This document shows, piece by piece, positions 17,262 to 25,781 of a stretch of 64,000 nt of DNA. The notes beneath the pieces were generated by a model that had not been told where the DNA came from, searched no databases, and saw only the letters and a list, made by a program, of their open reading frames with translations. Both the position numbers and the translations under genes were made by a program. The stretch's first letter is position 1, and each line of letters begins with the position of its first letter. The DNA lies in contig OZ245788.1 of the NCBI GenBank assembly GCA_965228065.1, positions 2,728,001 through 2,792,000 of the forward strand, in the 5' to 3' direction. This DNA comes from Sphingobium_A sp965228065. Lineage in GTDB: Bacteria; Pseudomonadota; Alphaproteobacteria; Sphingomonadales; Sphingomonadaceae.

Positions 17262-17820
17262 CAATGGTACCACCGCCAGATTTCATGGTGCTCGCTGGCT
17301 CCATAATCGGGTGGCGTCAGTCCCACGGCTGTCCTTGGCGGTTCACGGTCGGCGGTTGGTACTCAGTCGAAGCGCCTGATCAGATCAGCGAGCCGACCCG
17401 TCTTCGGCCGACTCGTCGGTTACGGCTTGCCGCCGACCGCACCCGCCTCGGTCCAACAATCTGGCTGCGAGTTCAAGGTCTCTCGAGCATCCTCGAAATC
17501 TTTCACCTTGCTCTGGCGAAGTTCCATCGTCTCGATCTTCGTCGTGCTCGGCTTGATCAATTTCGAGACGGCTTTCAGCGCGAGTTCGAACACCGGATCG
17601 TTCGACCAGAGTTGGCGGCAAGCGCGGTTATGCTATTCCGAACGCAATGAAATCGCGCGCCACGTCCTACGTTGGATTAGCAAACCAAATCCACCTCATA
17701 CCGGCCCGTCAGATTATGAGCCAAAATCCGCAGATATCTGCGGATTTGTGCAGATTGAGCGACATGTGTCTCCGTCAAGCAAAACATGTCACCACAAATC
17801 GCACCACACCTTACGTTGTA
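17262..17820. other. Gap after the integrase, degraded sequence
   Basis: No convincing gene. On the minus strand a frame ending at 17420 reads plausible protein sequence (FELALKAVSKLIKPS, DFEDARETLNSQPD) but has no start and a stop 70 codons before the end, so it may be the tail of a lost gene. The 24-base palindrome listed separately lies here. Two partly similar stretches, CCTACGTTGGATTAG near 17669 and CTTACGTTGTATTAAG near 17812, may be old repeat copies. Confidence 0.4.
17724..17747. repeat. Perfect 24-base palindrome
   Basis: The arm AAATCCGCAGAT is followed immediately by its exact reverse complement, with no spacer. It sits in non-coding debris between integrase and an IS remnant. 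Such a symmetric site could be an operator, a recombination (dif- or res-like) core or a transposon relic; nothing adjacent decides it. Confidence 0.7.
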
Positions 17821-17923
17821 TTAAGCCGTAGACTCATAAGTCCGCAGCCACAGGCGCTGAGGCGAGTTTGACCATGGCGAGGAAGTTGTCGGCCAGCTTG
17901 TCGTATCGGGTGGCGACGCGTCG
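17821..17923 (-). mobile_element. IS5-family transposase, C-terminal remnant
   Basis: The minus strand reads RRVATRYDKLADNFLAMVKLAS, the highly conserved end of IS5-group transposases. After a one-base shift it continues LWLRTYESTA and a TAA, the usual finish. Nothing of the catalytic DDE region remains upstream: the sequence changes abruptly at about 17924, close to the L,D-transpeptidase gene. This is a dead fragment marking an old insertion or deletion junction. Confidence 0.7.
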
Positions 17924-18003
17924 GCTTGGAGATCGGCCGCGCCCGGCGACACGGGCACCTATGTGTCGCGCGTCATCGTGCCAGGCAGCGCGCGTTGGCG
18001 CGG

Positions 18004-18987
18004 CTATTCGCTTTCGAGCAGCTTTGTTGCCTTGGGTCTCCCGCCTGTGCCGAGGGTATCCCCAGTGACCAGCACCGTCGTGCCGGGCTGGACGATGTCC
18101 AGGACCAGAGAGCGAAACGCCTCGGAAATATGGACACTGTCACGCGGCAGATCGGTCAATGCGACCTCCTCCTGGCCTGGAAGCGGCAGGCTCGCCCAAT
18201 GACGTCCGTTCGCATCGACGGATTGCAGGACAAAGAGCATCGGCCGGGTAACCGGCGCATCGATCGTGACCGGCGCCGAGCCGATCTGGCGACCGTTGCG
18301 GATGACGACCGCTGTCTTGTCGGCGGCGCTGACGAGAATCGTCAGGGGGCCTGTCGGGAACCGTTCGGGCTGCCACACAAATTCCGAGGACGGGGATCCT
18401 TGCGTCAGGGACGGTAGAAGCGGATCGATGCTCGGTGCGAATGCGGGGAGCATATCGCTACGCACGACCATGACGGTCATGCCCAGATGGGTTTCCCCGT
18501 ACAGGAGCCGGGCAAATTCCTTCGGCAGCCGGATGCAGCCGTGGGATGCCGGATAACCTGGGAGGATTCCGCCGTGAAGCGCCACGCCGCCCCATGTCAG
18601 TCGCTGCATATAGGGCATCGGCGCGTTGTCGTAGATGCTCGAAAAATGCCTGACATGCTTCTGGAGCACCATGAAGACACCGGTCGGGGTGAGATGTCCC
18701 GCCCGTCCCGTCGACACCGTCGTGATGCCGATCGGCACGCCGTTGCGATAGAGGATCGCGCGCTGGGTCGTGATGTTGACGATCAGCAGGACCGGGCCGG
18801 TCGGTGCAATCTGCGGTGCCCAGAGAAATTGTCCCGGCCTGAGTCGATTCACGGCGTCGAGCACCGTGCCCGCGGCAAGTGAGACGGGATCGGCGGGCCG
18901 GACCTCCGCCCACACGGGCACCGTCCCTCCCAGGAAGAGGGCGGCGCCGGCCAGAAGCGGCACGGCGTACTTGCGGAAAGGGCTCAT
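18004..18987 (-). CDS. L,D-transpeptidase (YkuD family), exported
   Basis: Periplasmic peptidoglycan cross-linking or lipoprotein-anchoring enzyme of 327 residues. The signal peptide ends at VPVWAE. The YkuD catalytic domain spans about 60-175: LLIVNITTQRAILYRNG, STGRAGHLTPTGVF and the active site ALHGGILPGYPASHGCIRLP, with His and the SHGC cysteine both present. The remaining ~150 residues form a second region with its own strand-rich pattern (LTILVSAADKTAVVIRNG) that resembles another YkuD-like start without active site. The 3' end lies only 80 bases from the IS5 remnant. It is the first of three transpeptidase genes in this part of the island. Confidence 0.88.
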   Translation of the reverse strand: MSPFRKYAVPLLAGAALFLGGTVPVWAEVRPADPVSLAAGTVLDAVNRLRPGQFLWAPQIAPTGPVLLIVNITTQRAILYRNGVPIGITTVSTGRAGHLTPTGVFMVLQKHVRHFSSIYDNAPMPYMQRLTWGGVALHGGILPGYPASHGCIRLPKEFARLLYGETHLGMTVMVVRSDMLPAFAPSIDPLLPSLTQGSPSSEFVWQPERFPTGPLTILVSAADKTAVVIRNGRQIGSAPVTIDAPVTRPMLFVLQSVDANGRHWASLPLPGQEEVALTDLPRDSVHISEAFRSLVLDIVQPGTTVLVTGDTLGTGGRPKATKLLESE

Positions 18988-19264
18988 GTCGGCCTCGTGA
19001 ACAGAGTAGCCCTTTCCCTAGGCAGGCTGCGGTTCCGCACTATTCGGAACTATACCTATTCGCGCCCCCCGGGGGCTCAGCATCGGCTAAACGCAAGTGG
19101 CGCTGCCCTCCAACCTGTGATCGCCCGTTCAGCGGCCGACGGGCCATTCACGCGTCCGCTTCGCCGGGACGCCGCTGGCTTGCGGCAAAGCGCCGGCGAA
19201 CAAACAAATGTGAAATTGCCGATCAGGATCGCGCCTATCATCCGATTGTGGAGTGGGTTCGAAT

Positions 19265-19915
19265 ATGATGACAGAGTTTTCGGAAACGGTGCCGTCGCGC
19301 CGCCGCTTGTTGAAGGGTGCTGCAGGTGCAGTCTGCGCGCTCGCGATTCCATCACTTGTCGTGGGGCGTGCGGTTGCCGCCAACGAAACACCTGCGTCAC
19401 CACGTATGCTCCGTCCCGCATTGTTGCGTGAGGCGCTCCGGGCGATGGAACGCCATCAGGATCGGCTTGCCTTCCGAGACCGGATCGCGATTGCCGATTT
19501 CAGCGTGCCCTCGTCCTTGCCGCGCTTCCATCTGATCGACCTGGCGAACGGCGCCACAAGCACCCTGTTCGTCGCTCATGGCAGGGGTTCCGACCCCGCG
19601 CATACCGGATGGCTGCAACAGTTCTCGAACGCGCCACGGTCGAATGCCAGTAGTGAGGGCGCATTCGTGACGGGCGACTATTATATCGGCAAGCATGGCC
19701 GCTCCCAGCGTCTGGTCGGGCTGGATCCGACCAACAGTAATGCGCTCGAACGGGCGATCGTCATTCATTCGGCCTGGTATGCGAACCAGGAGATGCTGAG
19801 CATCCACGGGCAGCTCGGCCGGAGCCAGGGATGCTTCGCGGTCGCGGAAGAAGATCTAGAGCGGGTCTTTGAGCGCCTGGGCCCCGGTCGCATGCTCTAC
19901 TCTGCCAAGATCTAG
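19265..19915 (+). CDS. Murein L,D-transpeptidase catalytic-domain protein, Tat-type signal
   Basis: Exported protein of 216 residues from ATG 19265. The N-terminus has a twin-arginine-like signal (SRRRLLKGAAGAVCALAIP). The catalytic part matches the second YkuD-related family: FHLIDLANGATSTLFVAHGRGSD, GAFVTGDYYIGKHGRS, then IVIHSAWYAN and HGQLGRSQGCFAV, where the cysteine of SQGCF would be the nucleophile. The enzyme probably alters peptidoglycan cross-links. A GTG four codons upstream is an alternative start. It is convergent with a Crp/Fnr-type gene. Confidence 0.82.
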   Translation: MMTEFSETVPSRRRLLKGAAGAVCALAIPSLVVGRAVAANETPASPRMLRPALLREALRAMERHQDRLAFRDRIAIADFSVPSSLPRFHLIDLANGATSTLFVAHGRGSDPAHTGWLQQFSNAPRSNASSEGAFVTGDYYIGKHGRSQRLVGLDPTNSNALERAIVIHSAWYANQEMLSIHGQLGRSQGCFAVAEEDLERVFERLGPGRMLYSAKI

Positions 19916-19940
19916 CCGAACGACGGGCGGCCTCCCGTCG

Positions 19941-20729
19941 TCATCCCATGAGCCGTAGCAGCTTTACGGGTGACCCGTGCAGGTAGCCGGGATCGAAGCC
20001 GCTCATGGCTTCAAGACGCGCCACGTCGTTTATGACGAGCCTGCCCGACGCAAGCGTGATGTAACCCTCCTTCCGCAAGCGCCGCAACATCCGGTTGACG
20101 TGGACCGTCGTCAAACCTTGCGCATCGGCGATTTCATCCTGCGTAATCGGCAATACGAAATCCGCGTTTTCCGTGAGGCCGGCCCTGCCGAGGCGCACAT
20201 GAAGCTCGCACAGCAGATGCCCGATAGCCTCGAACGCGCCACGTCTTCCGACGTTCACGAGCCAGGCTCTCAGAACCGCTTCATCGACAAGGGTGGCCCA
20301 CCACAAGGCTTGCGCAACCCGGGGATGCATCCGTGCGATGGCTTCGAGCCGTCCGTTCGGCACATAGGCCACCATCGCCGGCGTTAGCGTCGCGATCGAG
20401 TGGTCCATCCGTCCGATTGCCGTGACATGCTGGTCACACAGGTCACCCGGAAGCAGGAAACCGGTGATCGCGCGGGAGCCATCGGGCAGAAGTTCGTAAC
20501 GTGCGGCCCATCCGCTGAGCAGGATGTGGACATGGCGCGGGAGGTCGCCCTTTTCGACGAGATGGGTCCCGGGCGCCAGAAATCGGATGTCTCGCATCAT
20601 ATTTCGAAGGGCGCGCTCTTCTTCGCTCGACAATCGGACGCACGCCTGCAGCTTGTTCAGGAACGCGGCGGTTCGACGGACGCTGTGGTCGATGGCTGTT
20701 CCAGCACGCACTTTCAGCCGATCCGTCAA
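19941..20729 (-). CDS. Crp/Fnr-family transcription regulator
   Basis: Regulator of 262 residues. The N-terminal cyclic-nucleotide-binding-like barrel covers about 45-150 (LAPGTHLVEKGDLPRHVHILLSG, FLLPGDLCD). A linking helix follows (RGAFEAIGHLLCELHVRL), then the winged helix at about 185-245 with LPITQDEIADAQGLTTVHVNRMLRRLRKEG as recognition unit. There is no N-terminal cysteine cluster, so it is not an Fe-S Fnr; a nucleotide or redox signal is likely. The probable start is TTG, overlapping the stop of the upstream small gene by two bases, so the two form one operon. Confidence 0.85.
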   Translation of the reverse strand: MTDRLKVRAGTAIDHSVRRTAAFLNKLQACVRLSSEEERALRNMMRDIRFLAPGTHLVEKGDLPRHVHILLSGWAARYELLPDGSRAITGFLLPGDLCDQHVTAIGRMDHSIATLTPAMVAYVPNGRLEAIARMHPRVAQALWWATLVDEAVLRAWLVNVGRRGAFEAIGHLLCELHVRLGRAGLTENADFVLPITQDEIADAQGLTTVHVNRMLRRLRKEGYITLASGRLVINDVARLEAMSGFDPGYLHGSPVKLLRLMG

Positions 20730-20970
20730 GCGAGCAGGCCCTGCTCGCCGGTGGGCTCGATCGATTCGGGAACCACTAGCAGGGCATACGCGCCACCGTG
20801 GCAGCGCATATGCTCACGTTCCTGCGGCCACAGCATCTGCCCCGTCGCATTCCACCAGGTAGTCCCGAGCATCAGTGGAACTGACACATACGAAGCATCG
20901 GCACTGTCCAGATGGCCGGCGTGAGTGGGTTCGGCACAGGCTCAATCCGGTTCGCATCGTGTTCCATCAT
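20726..20970 (-). pseudogene. Small WWN-motif protein gene, frameshifted
   Basis: From an ATG with a strong AGGAGG site the frame gives MMEHDANRIEPVPNPLTPAIW and soon stops. Adding one base at about 20909 joins it to a second frame reading SYVSVPLMLGTTWWNATGQ and MLWPQEREH, ending at 20726. The joined product of about 80 residues resembles the small protein at 35448-35678 (CATLWWNVVAG, MVWPAPREH) over its whole length. So this is a paralogue with a one-base deletion. It precedes the Crp/Fnr gene directly. Function unknown. The start and stop contexts look healthy, so a sequencing error is possible. Confidence 0.65.
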
Positions 20971-21457
20971 GTGCGGCCTCCTCGTTCGGTCCTCTGGCAA
21001 TCTAGCGCGTGGGCCGCGCCGTTCTATCGGTAGATATCCCTACGATGCCGGCTTCCACATCGGCATGCGTATTTCCCCGATAGATGCTGGCAGCGCGGTC
21101 GTGAGACAACGCGAGCCTTAAGGCCGCCCGTAAGTCTGGCCTCCTGGTGCAGGGCCGCACAGCCGTCACGACACCGACCGTCGCTGATGCAGCGGGCACA
21201 CTGATGCCGACGGCAACTCCTGCCGTTAGTCCGGCGCTCGACACCGACGGTGATCCGACCGGTCGATGCCTTCGCATAGCCCTTGAGCGGTTTGATGGTA
21301 CTCGCTGCGTAAGGACCGCATGCGCTCAAAGATACGCCCGTCGCATATTCAGCGGACAGAAAACGGTTCAGCGCCACTGTAGATCATGAGCCTGTTTTTA
21401 AACGAAATATTTACGCCTGGTGCGCTAAACTGATCAGTTCAGTATCAAGGTCCGGCT
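20971..21457. other. Gap upstream of the small WWN gene and the GGDEF-EAL gene
   Basis: Divergent control region of nearly 490 bases. Minus-strand frames exist in 21002-21377 but have no recognisable domain or ribosome site, so I do not call them. Upstream of the small gene, near 21031-21050, GGTAGATATCCCTACG contains GTAG/CTAC dyad arms. The last 60 bases before the GGDEF-EAL start are AT-rich (TTTTTAAACGAAATATTTACG) and probably hold its promoter. Confidence 0.4.
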
Positions 21458-23461
21458 GTGTACAAAGGCGTTCGTCTCATCCCTTGGCTTACTTTGAGTG
21501 GCACCTCGCCCGATGTAGCGGTCGCTCAAATGCGTGAACTTCGCCGGCAGGTTCCTCTTCTCTACGCGCTGTTGACCATGAACGCCTTTGCCGTCGCGTA
21601 CACGCATTACCCTTTTGCGCCGGCTCTTCTCACCATCGCAATCCCCTCCGCGCTGACAGTGCTGTGCGTCGTTCGGATTATAAGCTGGCTTAGGGCCACA
21701 ACGACAAGCGATGTGACGCCGGGATACGCAACAGCGCGGTTACGGCGCACCACCGTCCATGCTGGCGTGCTGGGTGCCGCGTACATCAGTTGGTCGCTGG
21801 CTCTGGATCAGTATGGAGGTGCGTTTGAGCGCGGACATATTGCCGTCTTCATTGCGGTAACCGTGATCGGCTGCATTTTCTGCCTGATGCATCTGCCGCA
21901 GGCGGCACTGCTGTTGACGACGGTCGTCATGATTCCTTACCTGATCTATTACGTCAGCGACGGAAACGCCGTGTTCACGGCCATCGCTTTCAACGTCGCG
22001 CTCGTCACCGTTGTCATGATCAGGGTCCTGCTCAACAGCTTCGCTGGCTTCACGAGCCTGGTGCAGTCGCAGGACAAACTTGCGGCCAAGCAGCGGGAAA
22101 CGGAGCAATTGAGCCGCGAAAATGCCCTTGTTGCCCACACCGATAGTCTCACCGGTCTCCCCAATCGGCGCTTCTTCTTCTCGAAACTGGACGAGGTGCT
22201 TCGCGCAAAGGCTGCGGCTCAAGGGAGCTTTGCAGTTGGAGTCCTCGACCTGGACCGATTCAAGCTGCTCAACGACACCTACGGGCATGCTGTCGGTGAT
22301 AGCCTGCTGGCGGAGGTGGGCGCGCGTCTGAAAAACGCCGCGGATGATGGCGTTATCGTCGCGAGGCTTGGTGGGGATGAGTTCGGATTACTGATCCTCG
22401 ACGACGTCGATCGCGCCGCCGAAATCGGGCAGCAATTTTGCGACCTGCTTTCGCGGCCTTTCAGGTTCGACGGCTTTCAGGTTTCCCTGGGCGGGTCGTG
22501 CGGTCTCGCAATATATCCCGAGGCGGGTGTGAACGCGCACGAACTGTTCGATCGATCTGATTACGCTCTCTATCACGTCAAGTCCGAAGGGAAGGGCGGG
22601 AGCGGCCTGTTTTCACTGGCGCACGAGACCACGATACGCTCGGAGCGCGCGCTTGAGAGTGCCCTGCGTGAGGCCGACCTCGACACGGAGCTGGATGTGC
22701 AGTTTCAGCCAATCGTCGATACGCAGACGATGACGGTGGTAGCCGTGGAAGCGCTGGCGCGATGGACGAGCCCAAAATTGGGGCTTGTCCCGACTGACAG
22801 TTTTATAGCGATGGCCGAGCGAACCGGATTGATCCACGCGGTCACCCTTGCGCTCTTCCGCAAGGCGATTGATCGCATGCTGTTCATGCCTGGCCACATC
22901 GGCCTGTCCTTCAATCTTTCCGCGAACGATATTACCTCTTCCGCGACAATCGATTCATTGGTCGAAATCATCGAGCAGGGTCCCCTTGCCTCCGGTCGCA
23001 TTACCTTCGAGCTGACCGAGACGGCATTATTGCGGGACTTCGATGCGGCCGAGGCTGCTATCGGAAGGCTGCGGGCTTTGCAGGTAAAGGTGGCGCTCGA
23101 CGATTTCGGCACCGGATATTCCAGTCTAGGCTATCTTCGTCGATTGTTCCCGGACAAGATCAAGGTGGACAAGAGCTTTGCAGCCGACCTCGAGAGCGTT
23201 TCCGGACGCAACATCGTGGCGGCCATTTTGGGACTTTGTCAGAACCTTGGCTTAGAGTGCATATTCGAAGGCATCGAAAGCGAAGATCAGCTGACAAAAA
23301 TTCGGGGTCTCGGATATCGCTACGCGCAAGGCTATCTGTTCGCTCGGCCGATGGCGATGTCGGCCCTTCGCGCTTGGCTGGAGCGCGACACATTGCGGGA
23401 ATTGAGATCACCAACTCGGCTGCCGGATGAGCGGGCGAAGACACTTGGTCTCGCCGCGTAG
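21458..23461 (+). CDS. Bifunctional diguanylate cyclase/phosphodiesterase (GGDEF-EAL), membrane
   Basis: Cyclic-di-GMP turnover enzyme of 667 residues, starting at GTG. An N-terminal membrane sensor of about 200 residues has six hydrophobic segments. A short coiled coil (QDKLAAKQRETEQLSRE) leads to the GGDEF domain at about 225-385 with LTGLPNRRFF and an intact RLGGDEFG. The EAL domain at about 405-645 has VVAVEALARW, the helix FNLSANDI, FELTETALL and the metal motif LDDFGTGYSS. Both active sites look intact, so both making and degrading c-di-GMP is possible. It is a single-gene unit next to IS debris and may control surface attachment. Confidence 0.92.
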   Translation: MYKGVRLIPWLTLSGTSPDVAVAQMRELRRQVPLLYALLTMNAFAVAYTHYPFAPALLTIAIPSALTVLCVVRIISWLRATTTSDVTPGYATARLRRTTVHAGVLGAAYISWSLALDQYGGAFERGHIAVFIAVTVIGCIFCLMHLPQAALLLTTVVMIPYLIYYVSDGNAVFTAIAFNVALVTVVMIRVLLNSFAGFTSLVQSQDKLAAKQRETEQLSRENALVAHTDSLTGLPNRRFFFSKLDEVLRAKAAAQGSFAVGVLDLDRFKLLNDTYGHAVGDSLLAEVGARLKNAADDGVIVARLGGDEFGLLILDDVDRAAEIGQQFCDLLSRPFRFDGFQVSLGGSCGLAIYPEAGVNAHELFDRSDYALYHVKSEGKGGSGLFSLAHETTIRSERALESALREADLDTELDVQFQPIVDTQTMTVVAVEALARWTSPKLGLVPTDSFIAMAERTGLIHAVTLALFRKAIDRMLFMPGHIGLSFNLSANDITSSATIDSLVEIIEQGPLASGRITFELTETALLRDFDAAEAAIGRLRALQVKVALDDFGTGYSSLGYLRRLFPDKIKVDKSFAADLESVSGRNIVAAILGLCQNLGLECIFEGIESEDQLTKIRGLGYRYAQGYLFARPMAMSALRAWLERDTLRELRSPTRLPDERAKTLGLAA

Positions 23462-23502
23462 CAGCTGACGCAAGCGTTCTCGAAGAATTAGGCTGCCTAA
23501 GG

Positions 23503-23670
23503 CTAGTTGTTTAGTCCCGGCATTTGATGGTGCGGATCGAGTGTAAAGCGTTCAGGCTCGGTGGCCCAGATTTGCAGATATATTCGTAGGAGAGAGGCCG
23601 CGCTGGGTTTTGAGGAGGCGGCCGTAATTGTAGGCGCCGATGACGTCGCAGAGATGGTTGGTCAGTTGGG
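23503..23670 (-). mobile_element. IS481-type transposase, C-terminal remnant
   Basis: The minus strand reads HLCDVIGAYNYGRLLKTQRGL, then SYEYICK. With one base added it continues WATEPERFTLDP and HQMPGLN before a TAG. This is the conserved tail of IS481/IS3-like transposases (AYNYARRLKAL...TPYEFIC, MPGLNT). At least two frame breaks and the absence of the catalytic core show it is a relic. It separates the GGDEF-EAL gene from the cytochrome gene. Confidence 0.65.
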
Positions 23671-23842
23671 CATGGCTGAGTCATTTGCAATCTTCCGTGC
23701 GAGATGAGCCATTCGTGGATGATTGAGACCCGGCCTAGTGGGATCACCGGGCCCTAGGGAATCTACCTAGCGATCCGCCGTGCTCGTGCGAATATTGTCA
23801 TTCCAGTTGGGCCGAAACGCTGGCCATTGACGGGAGATCGGC

Positions 23843-24382
23843 ATGACTGAAGATGGCCGCGCGCAGCGATACGGCTCGACGACGATCTTCCTGCACTGGT
23901 TCACGCTCGCCTTGCTGATCGGCGTCTACGGCGCAATCGAGCTTCGTGAGTTCTATCCACGCGGCAGCGCGCTACGCGAGGGCCTGAAGACGTGGCACTA
24001 CATGCTGGGCCTCACGGTGTTCGGCCTTGTTTGGATTCGCATTCTCGTTCGTGTCTTTTCGCCTGCCGTTGATCCAGTGGAGCAGGGCTGGCGGCATACG
24101 ATCTCCAAGATCACGCATTTGGCCCTTTACATCCTCATGATCGGGATGCCGATCGCGGGATGGCTCATCCTGAGCGCCGAGGGTGACGCAGTGCCCTTCT
24201 TCGGTCTCGAGCTTCCGCCGCTCGTTGTTGCAGACAAAGCCTTGGCCGAGCGAGTGGAGGAATTTCATGAGCTCGGCGGAACGGTAGGTTACTGGCTGAT
24301 CGGCCTTCATGCCGCGGCCGCCTTGTTTCACCATTACGTTCTTCGGGATGGGCTCTTTGCCCGCATGCTGCCCCGGCGCTAG
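23843..24382 (+). CDS. Cytochrome b561-type dihaem membrane protein
   Basis: Inner-membrane cytochrome b of 179 residues. Four hydrophobic segments carry the haem-ligand histidines: FLHWFTLALL (His18), TWHYMLGLTVF, the fourth-helix pair GLHAAAALFHHYVLRDG and ITHLALYIL. The start MTEDGRAQRYGSTTIFLHW is typical of bacterial CybB-like proteins, which pass electrons between quinol and periplasmic partners, including superoxide. It stands alone between an IS relic and a trpB relic. The role fits the redox theme of the island. Confidence 0.88.
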   Translation: MTEDGRAQRYGSTTIFLHWFTLALLIGVYGAIELREFYPRGSALREGLKTWHYMLGLTVFGLVWIRILVRVFSPAVDPVEQGWRHTISKITHLALYILMIGMPIAGWLILSAEGDAVPFFGLELPPLVVADKALAERVEEFHELGGTVGYWLIGLHAAAALFHHYVLRDGLFARMLPRR

Positions 24383-24529
24383 AGTCATGAGATCGGAAGT
24401 GTGGCCGCCGCCGGGCTAATGTGCTGGCTTACGATCTGACCCACCGGATATTGCTGACCCTGAACGTCAGTACGCGCCGGCAAATCGAATCAAATCTGTC
24501 CCTGGGAGCCAGCAGACGAGCGCTTTGCC

Positions 24530-25027
24530 GCGATAGTCCTGGAGGCTCGAACGCACTCGGCCTATTCCACCCGTTTCTCGACGACGCGGTCGATATGCTG
24601 TGGATCGAGGCCGCGGGGCATGGCATAGGCACGGGCAAGCATGCCGCCAGCCTGACGGGCGGACAGCCCCGTTGTGCTGCATGGCAATCGGACTTACCTG
24701 CTTCAGGATGCCGACGGACAGGTCACCGAGGCGCATTCGATCTCGGCCGGGCTCGATTATCCCGTGATCGGCCCTGAACATAGGTGGTTTCACGATATCG
24801 GGAGGGGCCGTTACGCGGGGGTGACGGACGCCGAGGCACTGGAGGCGTTTCAACTGTGCTACCGGGTCGAGGGGATCATTCCCGCGCTGGGATGCGCGCA
24901 CGCGCTTGCTGGACTGGCCACTGCTTCAGCGGGCTATTGTCAGGACCAGCTTGCTATCCTCAACCTTTCGGGGCGCGGCGACAAAGACATTTTCACGGTG
25001 GCGGATGCGCTGGGCGAAACGCTCTGA
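24530..25027 (+). pseudogene. trpB remnant (tryptophan synthase beta chain, C-terminal half)
   Basis: Residues GGSNALGLFHPFLDD, then IEAAGHGIGTGKHAASLTGG, match the PLP-phosphate loop and following part of TrpB. An extra C in the CCCC run at 24667-24670 breaks the frame. The next frame goes on VVLHGNRTYLLQDADGQ, SISAGLDYPVIGPEH and ends LSGRGDKDIFTVADALGE, the family's terminal signature. The N-terminal half with the catalytic lysine is absent. No trpA or trpF is near. This is a transferred or duplicated fragment, not a working enzyme. Confidence 0.85.
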
Positions 25028-25059
25028 GCGAAGTGATCGCTTCTCCGCCTATGCCCACC

Positions 25060-25650
25060 TTAGTAACCGGCTTCGATGGCTAGTCTGATCGCTTCTGCTC
25101 CCGTCCGCACCCCCAGCGCTCGCAACATGGCGGCTCTGTGCATCTTGACCGTCCGTTCCGTCAGCCCGAGGTCGAAGGCAATCTGCTTGTTGAGCTTTCC
25201 CGCAGCCATGGCGATGAGAACCTGATTCTGTCTGCGTGACAGCTTTGCAATACGTGCGCGCGACGATTGGAACCGCGCGGCGCTGGCTTCCGCCTTGTCG
25301 ACATCGACTTCCATCTGGGAGCCGAGAAAATATTCGAGGCCGCCGTCCGCGCCGAATACAGGCGCGACCATCACCGCGTTGCGGAATGCCGTGCCGTCCT
25401 TCTTATAGTTTAAAATCTCGACCAGAACGGGTCGCTGGTGACGGATGGCCGCGCGGATCGTTTCGGTGAGAGCATCTTCGGTTGCGGGACCGGACATGAA
25501 TCGGCAGTTGCGGCCAACGATTTCGTCTCGGTCATAGCCGGTCAGCGCGATGAAGGCGTCGTTGCAGTCGACGATCGGATTATCGGGCAGGCGAGGGTTA
25601 CTGATCACAGCCGCTATGGCGCTGCCTGCGATCATTTCAGAGAGCGACAT
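25060..25650 (-). CDS. LOV-HTH blue-light-responsive regulator
   Basis: Protein of 196 residues. The N-terminal PAS domain has the full LOV flavin signature GRNCRFMSG, with the photo-adduct cysteine at residue 49. Also present are ALTGYDRDEIVG before it, NYKKDGTAF, and FLGSQMEV with the glutamine that senses the flavin state. A linker helix leads to a LuxR-type HTH at about 135-196 (LSRRQNQVLIAMAAG, LNKQIAFDLGLTERTVKMH). The layout matches short LOV-HTH proteins such as EL222 from an Erythrobacter, which bind DNA when lit. It is divergent from a flavin oxidase gene and close to crtI and ispH, suggesting light control of photoprotection. Confidence 0.9.
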   Translation of the reverse strand: MSLSEMIAGSAIAAVISNPRLPDNPIVDCNDAFIALTGYDRDEIVGRNCRFMSGPATEDALTETIRAAIRHQRPVLVEILNYKKDGTAFRNAVMVAPVFGADGGLEYFLGSQMEVDVDKAEASAARFQSSRARIAKLSRRQNQVLIAMAAGKLNKQIAFDLGLTERTVKMHRAAMLRALGVRTGAEAIRLAIEAGY

Positions 25651-25781
25651 ATGCGTTCACACCCGTATGGACGGACATCCGGCCAACGCGATGCCCCTTT
25701 GGTCATCTAGCCGCAAATTGGTCTCATGCCGCAAACAGAATTCTATCGCGGCGCGGATTCTCGCGTGCAGGGAGTGATCTG

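Noticed and set aside
17921..18060. Plus-strand frame reading GDTGTYVSRVIVPGSARWRGY
   Set aside because: It looks protein-like but overlaps the end of the L,D-transpeptidase and an IS junction, has no start and cannot be assigned to a family.
21002..21377. Minus-strand frames of 91 and 117 codons upstream of the GGDEF-EAL gene
   Set aside because: No ribosome site, no domain, and composition like shifted coding frames. Kept as a gap.
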